From contig NC_092200.1 of NCBI RefSeq assembly GCF_043641665.1, forward strand, positions 11,167,694 through 11,231,693: 64,000 nt of DNA, written 5' to 3'. Below, in pieces: positions 1 to 10,450 of the stretch. Within the stretch, counting starts at the first letter, position 1, and every line of letters begins with the position of its first letter. The DNA comes from Enoplosus armatus. Lineage: Eukaryota > Chordata > Actinopteri > Centrarchiformes > Enoplosidae. A program made the translations under genes and the position numbers. The notes beneath the pieces are model-generated. The model saw nothing but the letters and a program-made list of their open reading frames with translations, did no database searches and had not been told where the DNA came from.

Positions 1-60
1 TGGGGAGCCCATCAAGTGTTATGGGGAGACTACCCGTCGAGGAAGGAGGCAGCAAGTCAG
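1..60 (+). CDS. timm21: TIMM21 internal exon (5' end outside the window)
   Basis: The reading frame starts at base 2 and gives GEPIKCYGETTRRGRRQQV. The exon ends with AG of a split serine codon before the donor gtggga at 61. The donor is weak at +3 to +6, but the phase matches the next exon exactly. Confidence 0.9.
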
Positions 61-821
61 GTGGGAATTTCGTTACTCTGTCCTAATAAGCTGTTGATGA
101 TTAGTACATGAGGTAATGAATAAAGTGCACATTTTGTCCAGTTAATTTGTAATATGCTTTTATTCCTTGGATCTCTCAGTGACATGATAAGATGACAAAA
201 AAGTCTTCAATCAATTTAAAAGTAGCAGTGTTCAGCACCATTTCAATAACGGGATATATCTTGGATTGAGGTTTAAATAGGTTGTACTATAACGGTACAT
301 AAGTAAGCATCTGTGTGGTGGTAGTGCTGAGGTATTACAGCATTTATATCCTGTTTGTGTGTGTTTCCACTTTAGTCACATGGAGTACCTAAAGGACGGA
401 CTGAAGCATATGAGACTTACGTTCTACATCGAAGGCTCTGAGCCAGGCCTCAAAGGGACTGTACATTCAGAGTCAAAAGAGGTATTTTCCTTTGTTAAAA
501 TGCAGTTTATGAAATGAATTTGACATACCAAAGCCATATTGTTCATGTTTAGCTATCCCAATATTTAAGAATTCTACATTTAAAAAAAAATGCCAAAATC
601 CATGCCTAACCCTTTCACATGTGACAGCAGAGACTAAATGTACAGAGGTGATAATTAGACAGTTATTTTGAAATGATTTTACAGATATCAGCCAGGCTGA
701 GACACTGTTTTAACTTGTTATTTTACAGAATCCTGAAACTGGAAAATATGAGTTTCGCTACATATTTGTGGACATAGACACCTACCCAAGAAGGACCATC
801 ATTGTGGAAGATAACCGATAA
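1..821 (+). CDS. timm21: TIMM21, 3' part of gene (last three coding exons)
   Basis: Tim21 is an inner-membrane subunit of the mitochondrial TIM23 presequence translocase. It has one membrane segment and a C-terminal intermembrane-space domain that contacts the TOM complex, and in mammals it also escorts respiratory-chain subunits during assembly. Only the C-terminal domain is here. Exons 1-60, 376-481 and 729-821 join in frame (AG|T makes Ser at the first junction; phase 0 at the second) into about 85 residues. These include GEPIKCYGETTRRGRRQQV, FYIEGSEPGLKGTV and the C-terminal strand FRYIFVDIDTYPRRTIIVED, all hallmarks of vertebrate TIMM21. The stop TAA is at 819-821. The protein ends in EDNR, a few residues earlier than I recall for human. 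The 5' exons, with the mitochondrial presequence and membrane segment, lie upstream of the window. Recognised from memory of the family, with high confidence. Confidence 0.95.
376..481 (+). CDS. timm21: TIMM21 penultimate coding exon
   Basis: The acceptor is tttccactttag and the donor gtattt. The frame is T|CAC ATG GAG..., giving HMEYLKDGLKHMRL followed by TFYIEGSEPGLKGTV. The 106-nt exon ends on a complete codon (phase 0). Confidence 0.93.
729..821 (+). CDS. timm21: TIMM21 terminal coding exon
   Basis: The acceptor is gttattttacag. The exon encodes 30 residues, beginning NPETGKYEFRYIFVDI and ending in EDNR, followed by TAA at 819-821. Confidence 0.94.
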   Translation, partial: NPETGKYEFRYIFVDIDTYPRRTIIVEDNR

Positions 822-1760
822 GAAAGATGATGAACTCAGTGAAGTGAGCCACTTCACTGTCAAAGCAACGTGAAAATGTGAAGAAAGTGTTTCTTAAAGG
901 GAGGTTTTTGTTATGGGAAAAATAGCTGAATTTGTCCTGTAAATTTAACTTAAATGTACTATTAAACGCTGTTATGTTAAAAATCAACAGTTTGGGCTGT
1001 TTTAAACTTTGCCACAAAAATGTACTGGTCAGCTTTGCAAAGCATAGTCTCTTTCACAGAAAATGATCATTGTCTCATGTGAGGATGACTTGAATTGAAG
1101 TTGTAATCAAAGCTTATTTTAAATTGTGATAAAAAAAAAAAAATCTGTCTGTTACATGCACAGGAACAGACATACAACAAAAAAATACAGTATCAGTGTT
1201 TTCTTTTTTTCTGAGTGTAAGGTTAAAACTATGGATGTCACTATTATCTTTCTTTCAGCTTTATTGAATTGGATGCATGGCTTAATGGGGGCATTGGCAT
1301 TTATTTTAACAAAACTTTTACCCTTAAAAAGTCTTTGTTTAAAATACTATGTCAAGTCTCAAGTCATTTTAGAGATCTTGAAAATGTTGCAGATTCCTTG
1401 TGTTCCACTCAGTCATATACACCTGTCTGCTCTTCTTTGTTTACTGCAGAAGTCTGTATTTGGACTTTTTGAAGTGGTACATTGCATTGTAAAACAACGG
1501 CCACTAGATGGAGGCAAAGAATCAAGAGATGGGAATAACCTGATATGACCTTTTAGATTATTTTTTAAATTCTCATCTATTTACATCTTCATATGTATTT
1601 GAATGGGTATTTTGAACAGTTGTTCAATATATTTGGACGGTGTCAAGGGGAAACAGACTTTTGAAACTCGACATGAACTGAACATCTGATTTTAAACAAT
1701 GAACGCCCAAGTTACTCTTGGAATAATCTCGCCTCTTAATAAATGTACTTTCTGATACGT
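822..1760 (+). other. timm21: TIMM21 3' UTR with two candidate poly(A) signals
   Basis: AT-rich sequence follows the TAA. Two candidate poly(A) signals are visible: ATTAAA at 961-966 and a canonical AATAAA at 1738-1743. This suggests a short (about 160 nt) and a long (about 940 nt) 3' UTR. The ORF of 140 codons at 1126-1548 lies inside this stretch, starts in a poly(A) run and has no coding character. Confidence 0.5.
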
Positions 1761-2500
1761 TCATACACATGTAATATAATGACAATGTTCATGAAAACAT
1801 TCTGTATTTGCTCCTGTTTGTACCCCTTTTTCAGACAAACCTATGCTATCTTCCATGGCCCTCGGAAAAATTGGTATTTATGATGGAACGCAATCAAACG
1901 CCCCAGCGATAACCTGGGAAAGATCACCTTTTTTTTTAAAAATCTTTTTATTTTGTTACAACACTGCTGCTAAGGTGTGATCTTCGGGAGACAGAGAACT
2001 TGATATTACTATTTTGAATCTTTTGAACATTGAACTGTTTGTGGTATTTTTCTCCTCGGAGGCCATACCTTTTTTTTTAAAAGTTAAAACATCAACTATG
2101 AACCTACCTGAGATGGGCTCTCTCATTTCCATTATTCTATGCAAGCACAAAGTAGCTCCGTGCTGCTTGACTGTAATACAACGGTCACCAAAGCACAATT
2201 TCTGACTGCAACGACAGCACCTGAACGTAAAAACCGATTAATTGTAATAATTACGTCGTTGTTCAGGGGGCGCAGTTTACGGGAAGCGCTGAAGGCAACA
2301 GTCGTATGAAAGCCGCCCACTGTGAAACCAAAGGCAGCCTTGAACGCACAAGGATGTGCTAAGTCAGTTAACGCTAGCTAGAACTCTGTAGGACTAGTTT
2401 AGTTGTTTCCTCAATGTTAAGTTAACCTGTAGCTTGCAGAGTAACTAGCCAGTGACCTTGTATGTAATACCAAGAAGGTGTGTTCATAAATCAGGTCAAT
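1761..2500. promoter_or_regulatory. Short intergenic segment and probable promoter of the PPxY gene
   Basis: About 750 bp separates the distal TIMM21 poly(A) signal from the first exon of the next gene. The second half, about 2200-2340, becomes richer in CpG (acgtcgttg, gggggcgcag, gggaagcgctg) than the AT-rich DNA before it, as expected of a TATA-less vertebrate promoter. No TATA box is evident. The transcription start cannot be fixed from sequence alone. Confidence 0.35.
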
Positions 2501-2708
2501 TTCAGGTATTGTTTTGTCCGCGGTGTGGGTAAATAGAGTAGCGGCTGTTGTTGTTGTTGTGGCCTGCTAACCTACACGATAGCCTAGCTAAAGTAGCTGT
2601 AGCCTCAGCTGGTTCCTGGAGCTCTACTCGCATCACATCCCCGAAACGACAAGGGAAATGGCACACATTCCCAGCTAACTCTGAGGGCCGAGTAGTTGTC
2701 GCCATAAA
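2500..2708 (+). other. Probable 5' UTR exon 1 of the PPxY membrane-protein gene
   Basis: A CpG-containing stretch with a (TTG)n tract at about 2545-2562 ends at a strong donor, CATAAA|gtaagt, with the GT at 2709. No downstream-compatible start codon is in it. Calling it exon 1 of the following gene is inference from the donor and the position. The left boundary is a guess. Confidence 0.4.
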
Positions 2709-2992
2709 GTAAGTTAAAAATCCTGTTCCTGTGTTTGCCTTTTGCTAAGTTAGGTAGCTCAGTTAAAGGAGGAGGTTTCGTGCTAAACTTACCATCTGTT
2801 TTAAGTTACAGAAAGTGCTTGAACATTTAACTCAACCTAACGTTAGCTTAAGTGGTGAGATGCTCTGAGCTTCTGGGTTTATATAAGTGAGGTAATGTTA
2901 AGTATAACCTATGTTATTACAATTGATCAAATTAAGCAAGGTAAACAATATGTCCTCATTTACTTATTACTCAAAATTGTTACCGTTTTCAG

Positions 2993-3074
2993 GGCAATCT
3001 GTTTTTTGGCCAGGGATCAGCAAGTATTTCCCCAGCTATGAGAGCCTGTACTCAGTGATTGACATCTCACTCAA
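2993..3074 (+). promoter_or_regulatory. 5' UTR part of the start-codon exon, with a short upstream ORF
   Basis: The exon carrying ATG 3075 begins either after ttttcag (at 2993) or after ttggccag (at 3014). Both place an upstream ATG at 3038 in the leader, encoding MRACTQ and ending TGA at 3056-3058, 16 nt before the main ATG. The main ATG has C at -3 and G at +4, a middling Kozak context, so the uORF could lower or condition translation. Confidence 0.45.
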
Positions 3075-3094
3075 ATGGAGCTGTACTGGTACAT
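3075..3094 (+). CDS. PPxY gene coding exon 1 (start codon)
   Basis: ATG GAG CTG TAC TGG TAC AT|gtgagt encodes MELYWY and two bases of Ile7. It is only 20 coding bases long and is supported by the phase match to the next exon (AT + A = Ile). Confidence 0.75.
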
Positions 3095-6000
3095 GTGAGT
3101 ATAATCTTTGTACTTATAAGTAATCCTTTTTTGAGTTTAAAACTGATGTGTAAAGCTGCCCATTGCTGTCGCATTCCCCCCTCTTATTGCCCACTCCTCT
3201 CTCCTTCACAGAGTTGTTATCATATTCATCATCATCAAGATATTCTTCTACGTGTGTTGGTACCGATCACGACAGAGGCAACTGGCAGCATACCTGAGCA
3301 ACCCACGCAATGCTCAGATAGTCATTGTTGGCGGGAGGGCCTACCTTCATCAGATGTGCGAGAGACAGAGTGTAAGTGCAGACCCCCACGTACACTCACA
3401 TACAAACTCGTCCTACATTTGAAACTCATAACGTAGCTGTCAACTACTGAAGTGGTTTTGCGTCTCCAGGAGATGTCTTTATTATGGCTGAGGCTAAGTA
3501 TACACAGGCTCAAGGGTTTTGGCAATAAAGAGAATCTCTTTTATACAGAGTCTTGAGTAAGGTACACTGAGTAAAAAGAATGAGTAGCATAGCTGCGCTA
3601 CGCCTGGGAAGACACATTGCACTTAAGGCAGGACCCTGCTTGACCTCATGTTTGTAATGAAACTAGTTTTTGTTGCTCTTGAACTGCGCTTCAGTAATCT
3701 TTAAAGGGTAACTACACCCTCAAAATATGCTACTACATTCTCTCCCCTTTGACCGTCAATAGAAGCACATTTAAGGCCCTTTTGAGAGAGTTACTGTGTG
3801 GGTTACCTGTGTTGTAGCTGGGCTAGCTCTACTGCGAGAGGCTCTCCGTGTGTGTTTCTGTGGAGGAGTGTCAGTACATAGCCGTAGCCATGCTGTTTAC
3901 CGCAGTTAACGTTACTGTTACTGTGTTAAAGTGCGTCGCAAAGTTTGGTCCTATTCTCAGAACTGTTGCCTTTTTCATCCCACGGGAGTTTGCAGGCCTG
4001 GAGTAAAAGAATGTCAAATAAAGTCACAGCTTTTTGTGGAGGAGTTGTTTGTTCTCTGAAGAGGGCATGCAGTTTTCAGTCAGTCACTTTCACTTTGAAT
4101 AGAATGACAAGACAGCTACATCTCACTTTCAGTCACATACTGAGCGAGCATGTGCATTTACATTAGTAGGTACACGCTTCTGCTGTGCGTGCACTTGTGT
4201 GCTTAGATTTTTCTGTTAAGTTTGTTTGACCTTGTTGATGGCAGAGGTCTGGCAGTCACAGCTTTGACATTTCCTAAGTTAAAAAGTTATAGTGAGTGTG
4301 GGACTGGACCCTTTTTTTTCTTTCTTTAAACAAGTTAGTAAAATTTCAACCATGCATGTGAGATTCTTTTGAGCAAATATCATCAGTAAAGACAGACAGC
4401 AAGACGGGTATAGACTGATTTACAGACAGCAATGTATGTCTCTTGGAGCGTCTTGTTATTCCCCTACATTTGCCTAATTTTTAGTTGCTGATGTTATTTG
4501 TGCCTCTATCATTTTTTTTAAATTGTAATCTTACTGTTACTATCCCATGGAAATCATAAGATATATGTGAGAAGAAGGATGGTCTCTTCTAAATTGTAAT
4601 TAGCTTGAGATTGTCATTAGTTAGTGTGGTTTGCCTGAGCTGCTCTTTAAGAGTCATTTGATCGCTGGGATGACCTTCATAGTTGTCTTTCTGTTTGTTT
4701 TGTACCTTCTTACATTTAGCTAACGCATGCTCTTTTTACATATTTTGAAACTGGCTGCAAAATGCAGGTTTCTCTTTTATTGTTCTCCTCAAGTGCGAGT
4801 TGAATGCAGTTTTATTTGTGTTGATGTTTTCAGTGACATGTCTAGAATAGTAATCCTTTCCTCAACATCACTTTGTGTGGAGTCTTTTCTGTGGGCTGTG
4901 CCATAGGTTTAGACAGTCATCATGATCATGCTTGCCCCAGGGCCTTTCTGCTTTACTGCCTCTCTAAAACACCTGGAAGCAATCGCCATGATTCAGAACC
5001 TTCCTAAAATACTCTGTGAATCATATAAAACAGGTTTCTCTGATGTTTTCAAACTCATTTCCAACTTTGCCCACCTCCACTTCTTAGTAGTTATTGCAAA
5101 AGATGCTGCACCAATGACAACGGTGTCAACAGATTTTTCTAAGAAATTATTAATTCAAATGGAGGTCAGCATAAAAAATCTATTTAGTCATTTTCTGTTA
5201 ATCTTGACACTGCCCCCTCTTTTGAGTTATTTTTCATTGTGGTAGTTAAGAGGCACAGACTGATATTTTTAGCATTGTTTGGAATATTTGTGCAACAGGA
5301 AATGCCCCAGTTGTAAGAAAAACAAATGATGCACTTGAAACTGAGAGATGTCCGGGCTTTTGGCCGTGGGTTTCCCCAGACCAGTTATAATATCCTGTGT
5401 GCTATCTGAGATGTTTGTCCAATCCACTGCATAACATTTTTCTTGTCTTATCAGACACACATATACTGGCTAATTACATGTTGAGAAACCTTCCTACTTC
5501 CTCCCTGCACTCATCTTTCTCTTTTTGCTTCTTCTACTTCTTAGTCCTCTGTAGCCTCCTCCAGTCCCTAAACTCTCCTTGTGCCATAACTCTTCTGTTT
5601 GCTCTTCTTCCTTTCCTACATCCTTCTCTTTTCCCCTCTTCCGTTTTTTTTCCTGCTCCTCTTCCTTTCTTCCTCTCCCCCTTGTTCCCTCTGCCGTCTC
5701 TGGTGTATAATATTCCCTGTTTAGATTTTAATGGAATGTGCAGCAGGGAGGCCCCACGGTCATCCATAACCCGGCACCATGAAAGTTTTCTGGAGAGACG
5801 CCAAGACGACTCGAGTCCTGGGCTTAAATGAATCAAACATAGTGGGGGAAGAAGTCTTGATGTAGTATCACTCACTAAGCCTCCTGGACAATCTTTTTCA
5901 CGGCCACCTGAAAAGTGAATCCAGAAGAGCTATGAGGAAAAACCTTTGATACATGTAGGCCCTGGAGAGAGATGGAAGAGTTCAGAATCAGAATCAGAAA

Positions 6001-8181
6001 TACTTTATTGATCCCGGGGGGAAATTATACAGTAGGGGTGCTCCCATTCAAGAGTAGAAAGTAGCATAAATTTAGAATAGTTTATAGATTATTAGGCTTC
6101 ACCTTAATTGGTTTTGGTCCAGTTCTTTATGCCTACAGAAATAGCAGTGCAGAGATGTGACTGGTATCTGGCCACGGAACATTTGAGGATTTAATTTGAT
6201 TTGGCAAAAACGTGTCACAATAATTATGTAACTTTTATAGACTATTACAGTTTATTTGTGCGGTAACTAGCTTGAACTTGGCGTGGTCTGTCTGTGCTGC
6301 GTCTTTCCTCATCAGTCTTTATCACGGCCACAACAACAGGATGGCAATTTGGGCTAATTAAGACATCAGTCTGTAAGGGCATCAGTCCATCATCACTGGC
6401 TTATCGGCTACATCCACATGTGCTTTCTTCATGTTACTGTTGCAATTAGCTAACTAAATTTAGTCAAAAGCATTGAGAGCTTTTTCCATGGGGCAGAGGA
6501 GATAAAAGAGCTAACACGTGGGTTATAATACCCGAACCATAGACCTCTTTGGAGCCTAACCCCTCTGGTCAGTTGATACAACCAAGACTGTGACTTTCTT
6601 TATTTGTAATTAAAAATATGTCTTGGAAAATTACACACGGGTATCACAGCCTAGTGTAATGTAAATGACCACTGCCTATTTGTGTGCTCTTGGGTTTTGT
6701 GTAAACGACTTTACATGAGGGTTAACGTGGTTCATCAGGTTTGGGGTGAAAGCATTCCATGCTGGTCAGCCCGATGTTGGAAAACACAATGTTTAAACAC
6801 AGAAAAGAGGTTTAAGACGCATCACACCTACAGGATCTCATTCCTCTTCAAAAACATTGTCTTGCTGTTTGTGTAGTGATGTTTGTACTTCACTGTGTGT
6901 AGACTTGCTCATCAATGTGGGCCTGACGCAAAGAGTTTAAAGGAAGCCACTTTGAAGGAGCAAATGCATAAATCAATATTATCATAACCAGCAGCAATGT
7001 CCTCTCTAGAGTGTAAAGTAAAACCAGCCGAGTTAGTGTTCGCAATGTTGACATTTGTATTTTTGGCTTTAGCTAATAGATTTAGGGCTGTCTAAGCTGC
7101 AACTTTTTGCTGTCTCTGTGTGTACAAGTGTAAGTGTATTTATGTGTGTATGTGTCATTAACTCTCTCTGTGTTTCCTCCCCTCTGTAGCAAACCTCTAT
7201 CTGGCCCAGTTGGCATGGTGTTCAGGATGACCTGTCGATAGAGGAGCCCTCCACAGCCCTGCCACCAGCTGCATCCTTCTCCAACTTGGATATGCCACCA
7301 CCATATGAGGCAGTCTCTGGAGGTAGCACACACACACACTTTCACACAGTGCTATACAGTACACAGTGTCTGCTGCTTCCTCATTCACCAAGCTGATCAA
7401 AAGTTGAGCCAGGAAGACTGCTCCACTCTGACTTTTTCCCCCTTCTGCTTCTTCATTCGTAATTTCCTGTAAGCCACGGCTCTTGGCTGCTGTCCTGCAA
7501 TCCTATTTTCTCCCAGTTGCAACTTTAAAATGTAAAAGGCAATTCCTTCATGGTTCACAGCACCCAGTAAAGTAAAGCCAGATTTATGCTTTTCATTTTC
7601 ATCGGATTTCACCAGTTGATTGACGCAAGGGGTTAACAGGAGTCTCACTGCGGATACCTACAGCGTAGGTGATTGATTAATAGTTCGGCATCGGATTTCA
7701 CCAGTTGATGACACCTACGCAACACTAAAACGGGTATATCACATGTGACCACTTTGTGTCACCAGCGACAGTGGGGAGGTCTGCCTGGTTTCACTTCTGA
7801 ATACTCCGTGCAGTTGTTGTATTTACATAGTTTGATTTCCTGTGATAGACAGCAAAGGTCACTTCAACATTACTGGCAATAGAAACCTGTTGGAGAAAAC
7901 ACCTACCTACACCTTAACACAGAAGTATGAAACTACTACTCATTCACCCTAACCCACACAAATCCCAATCACTGATCAGAGACCACCACCTTCCTAAACA
8001 CCACCAGCACTATGACTCCATCAGAATCAGTGCAATGATTGCCAACCTGGAGGATCACATGCCTTACTGATTATAGGGGTCATTGCCACGGCCAAGAAAT
8101 CAACACCAAATGGAGTCTGGAGTGCTGTTGTAGTTCTTATGTTGGTAAACTAGTGTCTTCTAAAATGAGCTCTCACATGTA

Positions 8182-8212
<31 letters not shown>

Positions 8213-9787
8213 CTTTGTCTGACAAAGTTCACTGCGTGTCACTAACTAATCATTATCAAACCAACAGCTTCAAGGTTTTCTTTGTATCACAGCCTTGAAG
8301 TGTGCTTCTCATGTGTCAGTTAAGTCTAAACCCATTTCTGTTTTTAGCCGTGCCGGCAGAAGCAAAGCTAGTAAGGGAGAAAACTGTAGTCTAACTCTTA
8401 CTAATAAAAGAGGCTTGTCTACTTGGCACACTACTGGTGCTGTGGGAGCAGTCAGATCTTTACCACTTGTTGAGTTTCTGTCTTCCCCCTACGCCAGCCC
8501 TTTTCATTTTTATTTTTAAAATGTTATTTCTATCCCTAATCACCCTGATGTTCTTCTTTCTACACGAAATATCACACCCAAACTTCTGTCATTCACTTGT
8601 GTTCCTCAACATGTCATTGTGAGTTCACGAGGGCACCAGCAAGCTAGGCCAGTTGCTCTTTTAATCTTTTGTATCGAGTTTCCTCTTCTGCAAATGGCAT
8701 CTCATTCAAGTGCTCGGTCTGACAGCAGGATGTGGTTATAGAAGGTGGGAGTGGTGACATTTCAGCACTAATTGCATTACATGATGTTGCAACCTCATTT
8801 TCACCCTCACATATGATCTTTCTTTTCTGTCAAAGATACCAGAAGGTGTCTCGGGGCTTGCTGTAATAGAAATATTTTAATTGTGCCAATGCATGAATGT
8901 ATAATAAGTGCTGTTGGTAGGTCATTGTTTCCTACACTTTTCCTAATGCGTCTGTGCTGACGCAATTTCGCACACTATCTTTTATCAAATTGTAACTCTG
9001 TGACCATTTGAGATAAAAAAAAAAAATAAAAAAAAAACACCATCATTTTCCCAGTCAAATGCTGAGTCAATGTGGGCCTGAGAGAGAGTGTGATCAGACT
9101 GAGAGGGAGAGGCGAGTGCACTGGATTTGTGAAGGTGGTAACAGGTAATTGAAAAGAAAATGGTTGTGTAAGGAGACTAAAATAACAACTTTACAATAAG
9201 TTCTCTGTGTTCTCCCCTACATCACTGGGTTTCTGAGATTCCGACCTGTTTTTGTTTTTCCTAAAAAGCTTTTTCTTTCAACACATTTTGCCCCTGTGTC
9301 TCTCACACATGTAAGATTTATTTCCGTCGATGTCCTGCCCCCCCTCTTCCTGTGCACAGTTTGTCATTTGTTGATACAGCTTAGGGAGAAATTGGGAGCG
9401 TTTGTTTTGATGCAACTACAAACGAGGCAGAATCATTGTCACATAAGAATTAGATCGCAGGAAGGAGATCGTGATCTTATTTTAATTAACCATGCCACCC
9501 TGATGTTGAAGCTTATTTGACCTAAGGCTACCAGCTGATCACACCTGTTTTCTCCTTTCCTTTCAGAGGATGATCTGAAGCCCCCTCCCTACAGCCAGTA
9601 TGCGCACGCCGCTGAGGCCGACGCCCTCCGTCCCTTCCATCACACTCCTCTCATTTCTGAGGGAGGAGACTCCGTTAGCATAAACGAAGCTCCACCCCCC
9701 TACACACCATCTGCCCCTACACAAGTCGGTCAGCAGGACGACCCTGTGAGCCACAGTGAGTCCCAGTCAGAGAGCAGGTCCACCTAA
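3075..9787 (+). CDS. Single-pass membrane protein with three PPPY motifs (unrecognised, 177 aa)
   Basis: Four coding exons (3075-3094, 3212-3371, 7190-7322, 9567-9787) join with matching phases into a 177-codon frame ending TAA. Residues about 6-24 form one very hydrophobic helix (YIVVIIFIIIKIFFYVCWY), directly followed by a basic stretch, RSRQRQ. This fits a signal anchor with a tiny outside N-terminus and a cytosolic tail. The tail carries PPPY at about residues 96-99, 110-113 and 147-150, plus a Ser/Glu-rich end (SHSESQSESRST). PPxY motifs bind WW domains, notably of NEDD4-family ubiquitin ligases, so an adaptor or substrate role in ubiquitination and endosomal sorting is plausible but inferred. 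An in-frame TGA at 3060-3062 makes ATG 3075 the first usable start. NDFIP, PMEPA1/LDLRAD4 and PRR7 share PPxY motifs but not this sequence. Confidence 0.85.
3212..3371 (+). CDS. PPxY gene coding exon 2 (membrane segment)
   Basis: The acceptor is ctccttcacag and the donor gtaagt. The exon finishes Ile7 and encodes residues 8-60: the hydrophobic helix (VVIIFIIIKIFFYVCWY), the basic stop-transfer RSRQRQ and a polar stretch containing YLSNPRNAQIVIVGGRAYLH. It ends phase 0. Confidence 0.85.
3372..7189 (+). other. Intron 2 of the PPxY gene
   Basis: Non-coding, about 3.8 kb. It contains a pyrimidine-biased + strand stretch at about 5500-5710 and a common teleost repeat fragment at about 5982-6030. 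No convincing exon was seen on either strand. The 144-codon ORF at 5397-5831 is low-complexity and crosses the pyrimidine tract. Confidence 0.7.
5982..6030 (+). repeat. Teleost interspersed repeat fragment
   Basis: The sequence cagaatcagaatcagaaata followed by ctttattgatcccgggggga is a motif I know as recurring in teleost genomes, probably the end of a retroelement. Only this short fragment is recognisable, and the class is uncertain. Confidence 0.5.
7190..7322 (+). CDS. PPxY gene coding exon 3 (first PPPY motif)
   Basis: The acceptor is cctcccctctgtag and the donor gtagca. It encodes residues 61-104, from QTSIWPSWHG through LDMPPPYEAVSG, plus the first base of Glu105. An acidic patch (DDLSIEE) precedes the PPPY. 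Confidence 0.87.
7600..7720. repeat. 21-bp direct repeat with a 9-bp inverted repeat
   Basis: The 21-bp unit beginning catcggatttcaccagttga occurs identically at 7600-7620 and 7689-7709. Between and after the copies, gcgtaggtg (about 7663-7671) pairs with cacctacgc (about 7712-7720) as an inverted repeat. No function is known. Confidence 0.6.
8183..8209. repeat. (AC)n microsatellite
   Basis: Uninterrupted AC dinucleotide run of about 13 units. Confidence 0.95.
9567..9787 (+). CDS. PPxY gene coding exon 4 (second and third PPPY motifs, stop)
   Basis: The acceptor is tttcctttcag. AG completes Glu105, then DDLKPPPYSQY, a 30-residue spacer, INEAPPPYTPSAP and the Ser/Glu/Gln-rich tail to Thr177. 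TAA is at 9785-9787. It is the largest coding exon and is clearly codon-biased relative to its flanks. Confidence 0.9.
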
Positions 9788-9898
9788 TCAACCCCTGATG
9801 CCAGTTTGCCTTTTCCATGCACTGCCTTCCTACATTCAACCTCAGTGATCGTTGCCAGCCTAACTCTCATCACATGAGAGCAGATGTTTATTTGGATG

Positions 9899-9940
<42 letters not shown>

Positions 9941-10450
9941 CATGTGTTTGGTGGTTTTTAGAACTAAGTTGTTTTTCTACTTTGTATTGTTTAAAAAAAA
10001 AAGTGGTCATCTGATGAGTTTGGCAATAACAGATGACATCAGCAAGCCTGCGTGCCTAAGTCGGGACCGCAGAACCTGCCTCCCAGCTAGGATGAGGATA
10101 ATCCCCTTGACCTCTGAGCTCAAAGGGAATCAGTGAGAGACAGATACTGTTCAGTTCTGTTTCATAAAGTTGCCTTCTGCTGTATGTGCGAGGCCACTTC
10201 CTTTCACAGATCTAAAACAGTCGGCTCGTTGTAAAAGCATGATTGGGGAAATGAGTCGATTCTAGCTTTTAGTTCCTGCTGCTGTGACACACAATATGTG
10301 GGACTTTACCTCGTCTGTATCTATAGACATTGTTCTGAACACAGTGACTCAATAACAGTGTGTGATAGAAAATTCATAGTGTAGACAGTCTAATTAGATT
10401 TCTGCTGCAGATCTGTGCATATTGAATAAATTGTGTTTCAATTTCTTCAA
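9788..10450 (+). other. PPxY gene 3' UTR and poly(A) signal
   Basis: The 3' UTR includes a (GT)n(CG)n tract at 9902-9942. A canonical AATAAA at 10425-10430, followed by a T/GT-rich stretch, suggests the transcript end near 10450. Confidence 0.55.
9902..9942. repeat. (GT)n-(CG)n alternating purine-pyrimidine tract
   Basis: About 16 GT units followed directly by CG units inside the probable 3' UTR. Alternating GT/CG sequence of this kind can adopt Z-DNA. Confidence 0.9.

Larger units (their letters stand above)
7323..9566 (+). other. Intron 3 of the PPxY gene
   Basis: About 2.2 kb, non-coding. It holds a 21-bp direct repeat with an embedded inverted repeat (7600-7720), an (AC)n tract (8183-8209) and A-rich runs near 9017-9038. 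No further exon was seen. Confidence 0.7.

Noticed and set aside
1126..1548. 140-codon ORF after TIMM21
   Set aside because: It begins in a poly(A) run (MIKKKK), lies within the AT-rich 3' UTR and has no homology I recognise.
5397..5831. 144-codon Leu/Pro/Ser/Phe-rich ORF
   Set aside because: It is a translation of a pyrimidine-rich stretch inside an intron, with no coding signature.
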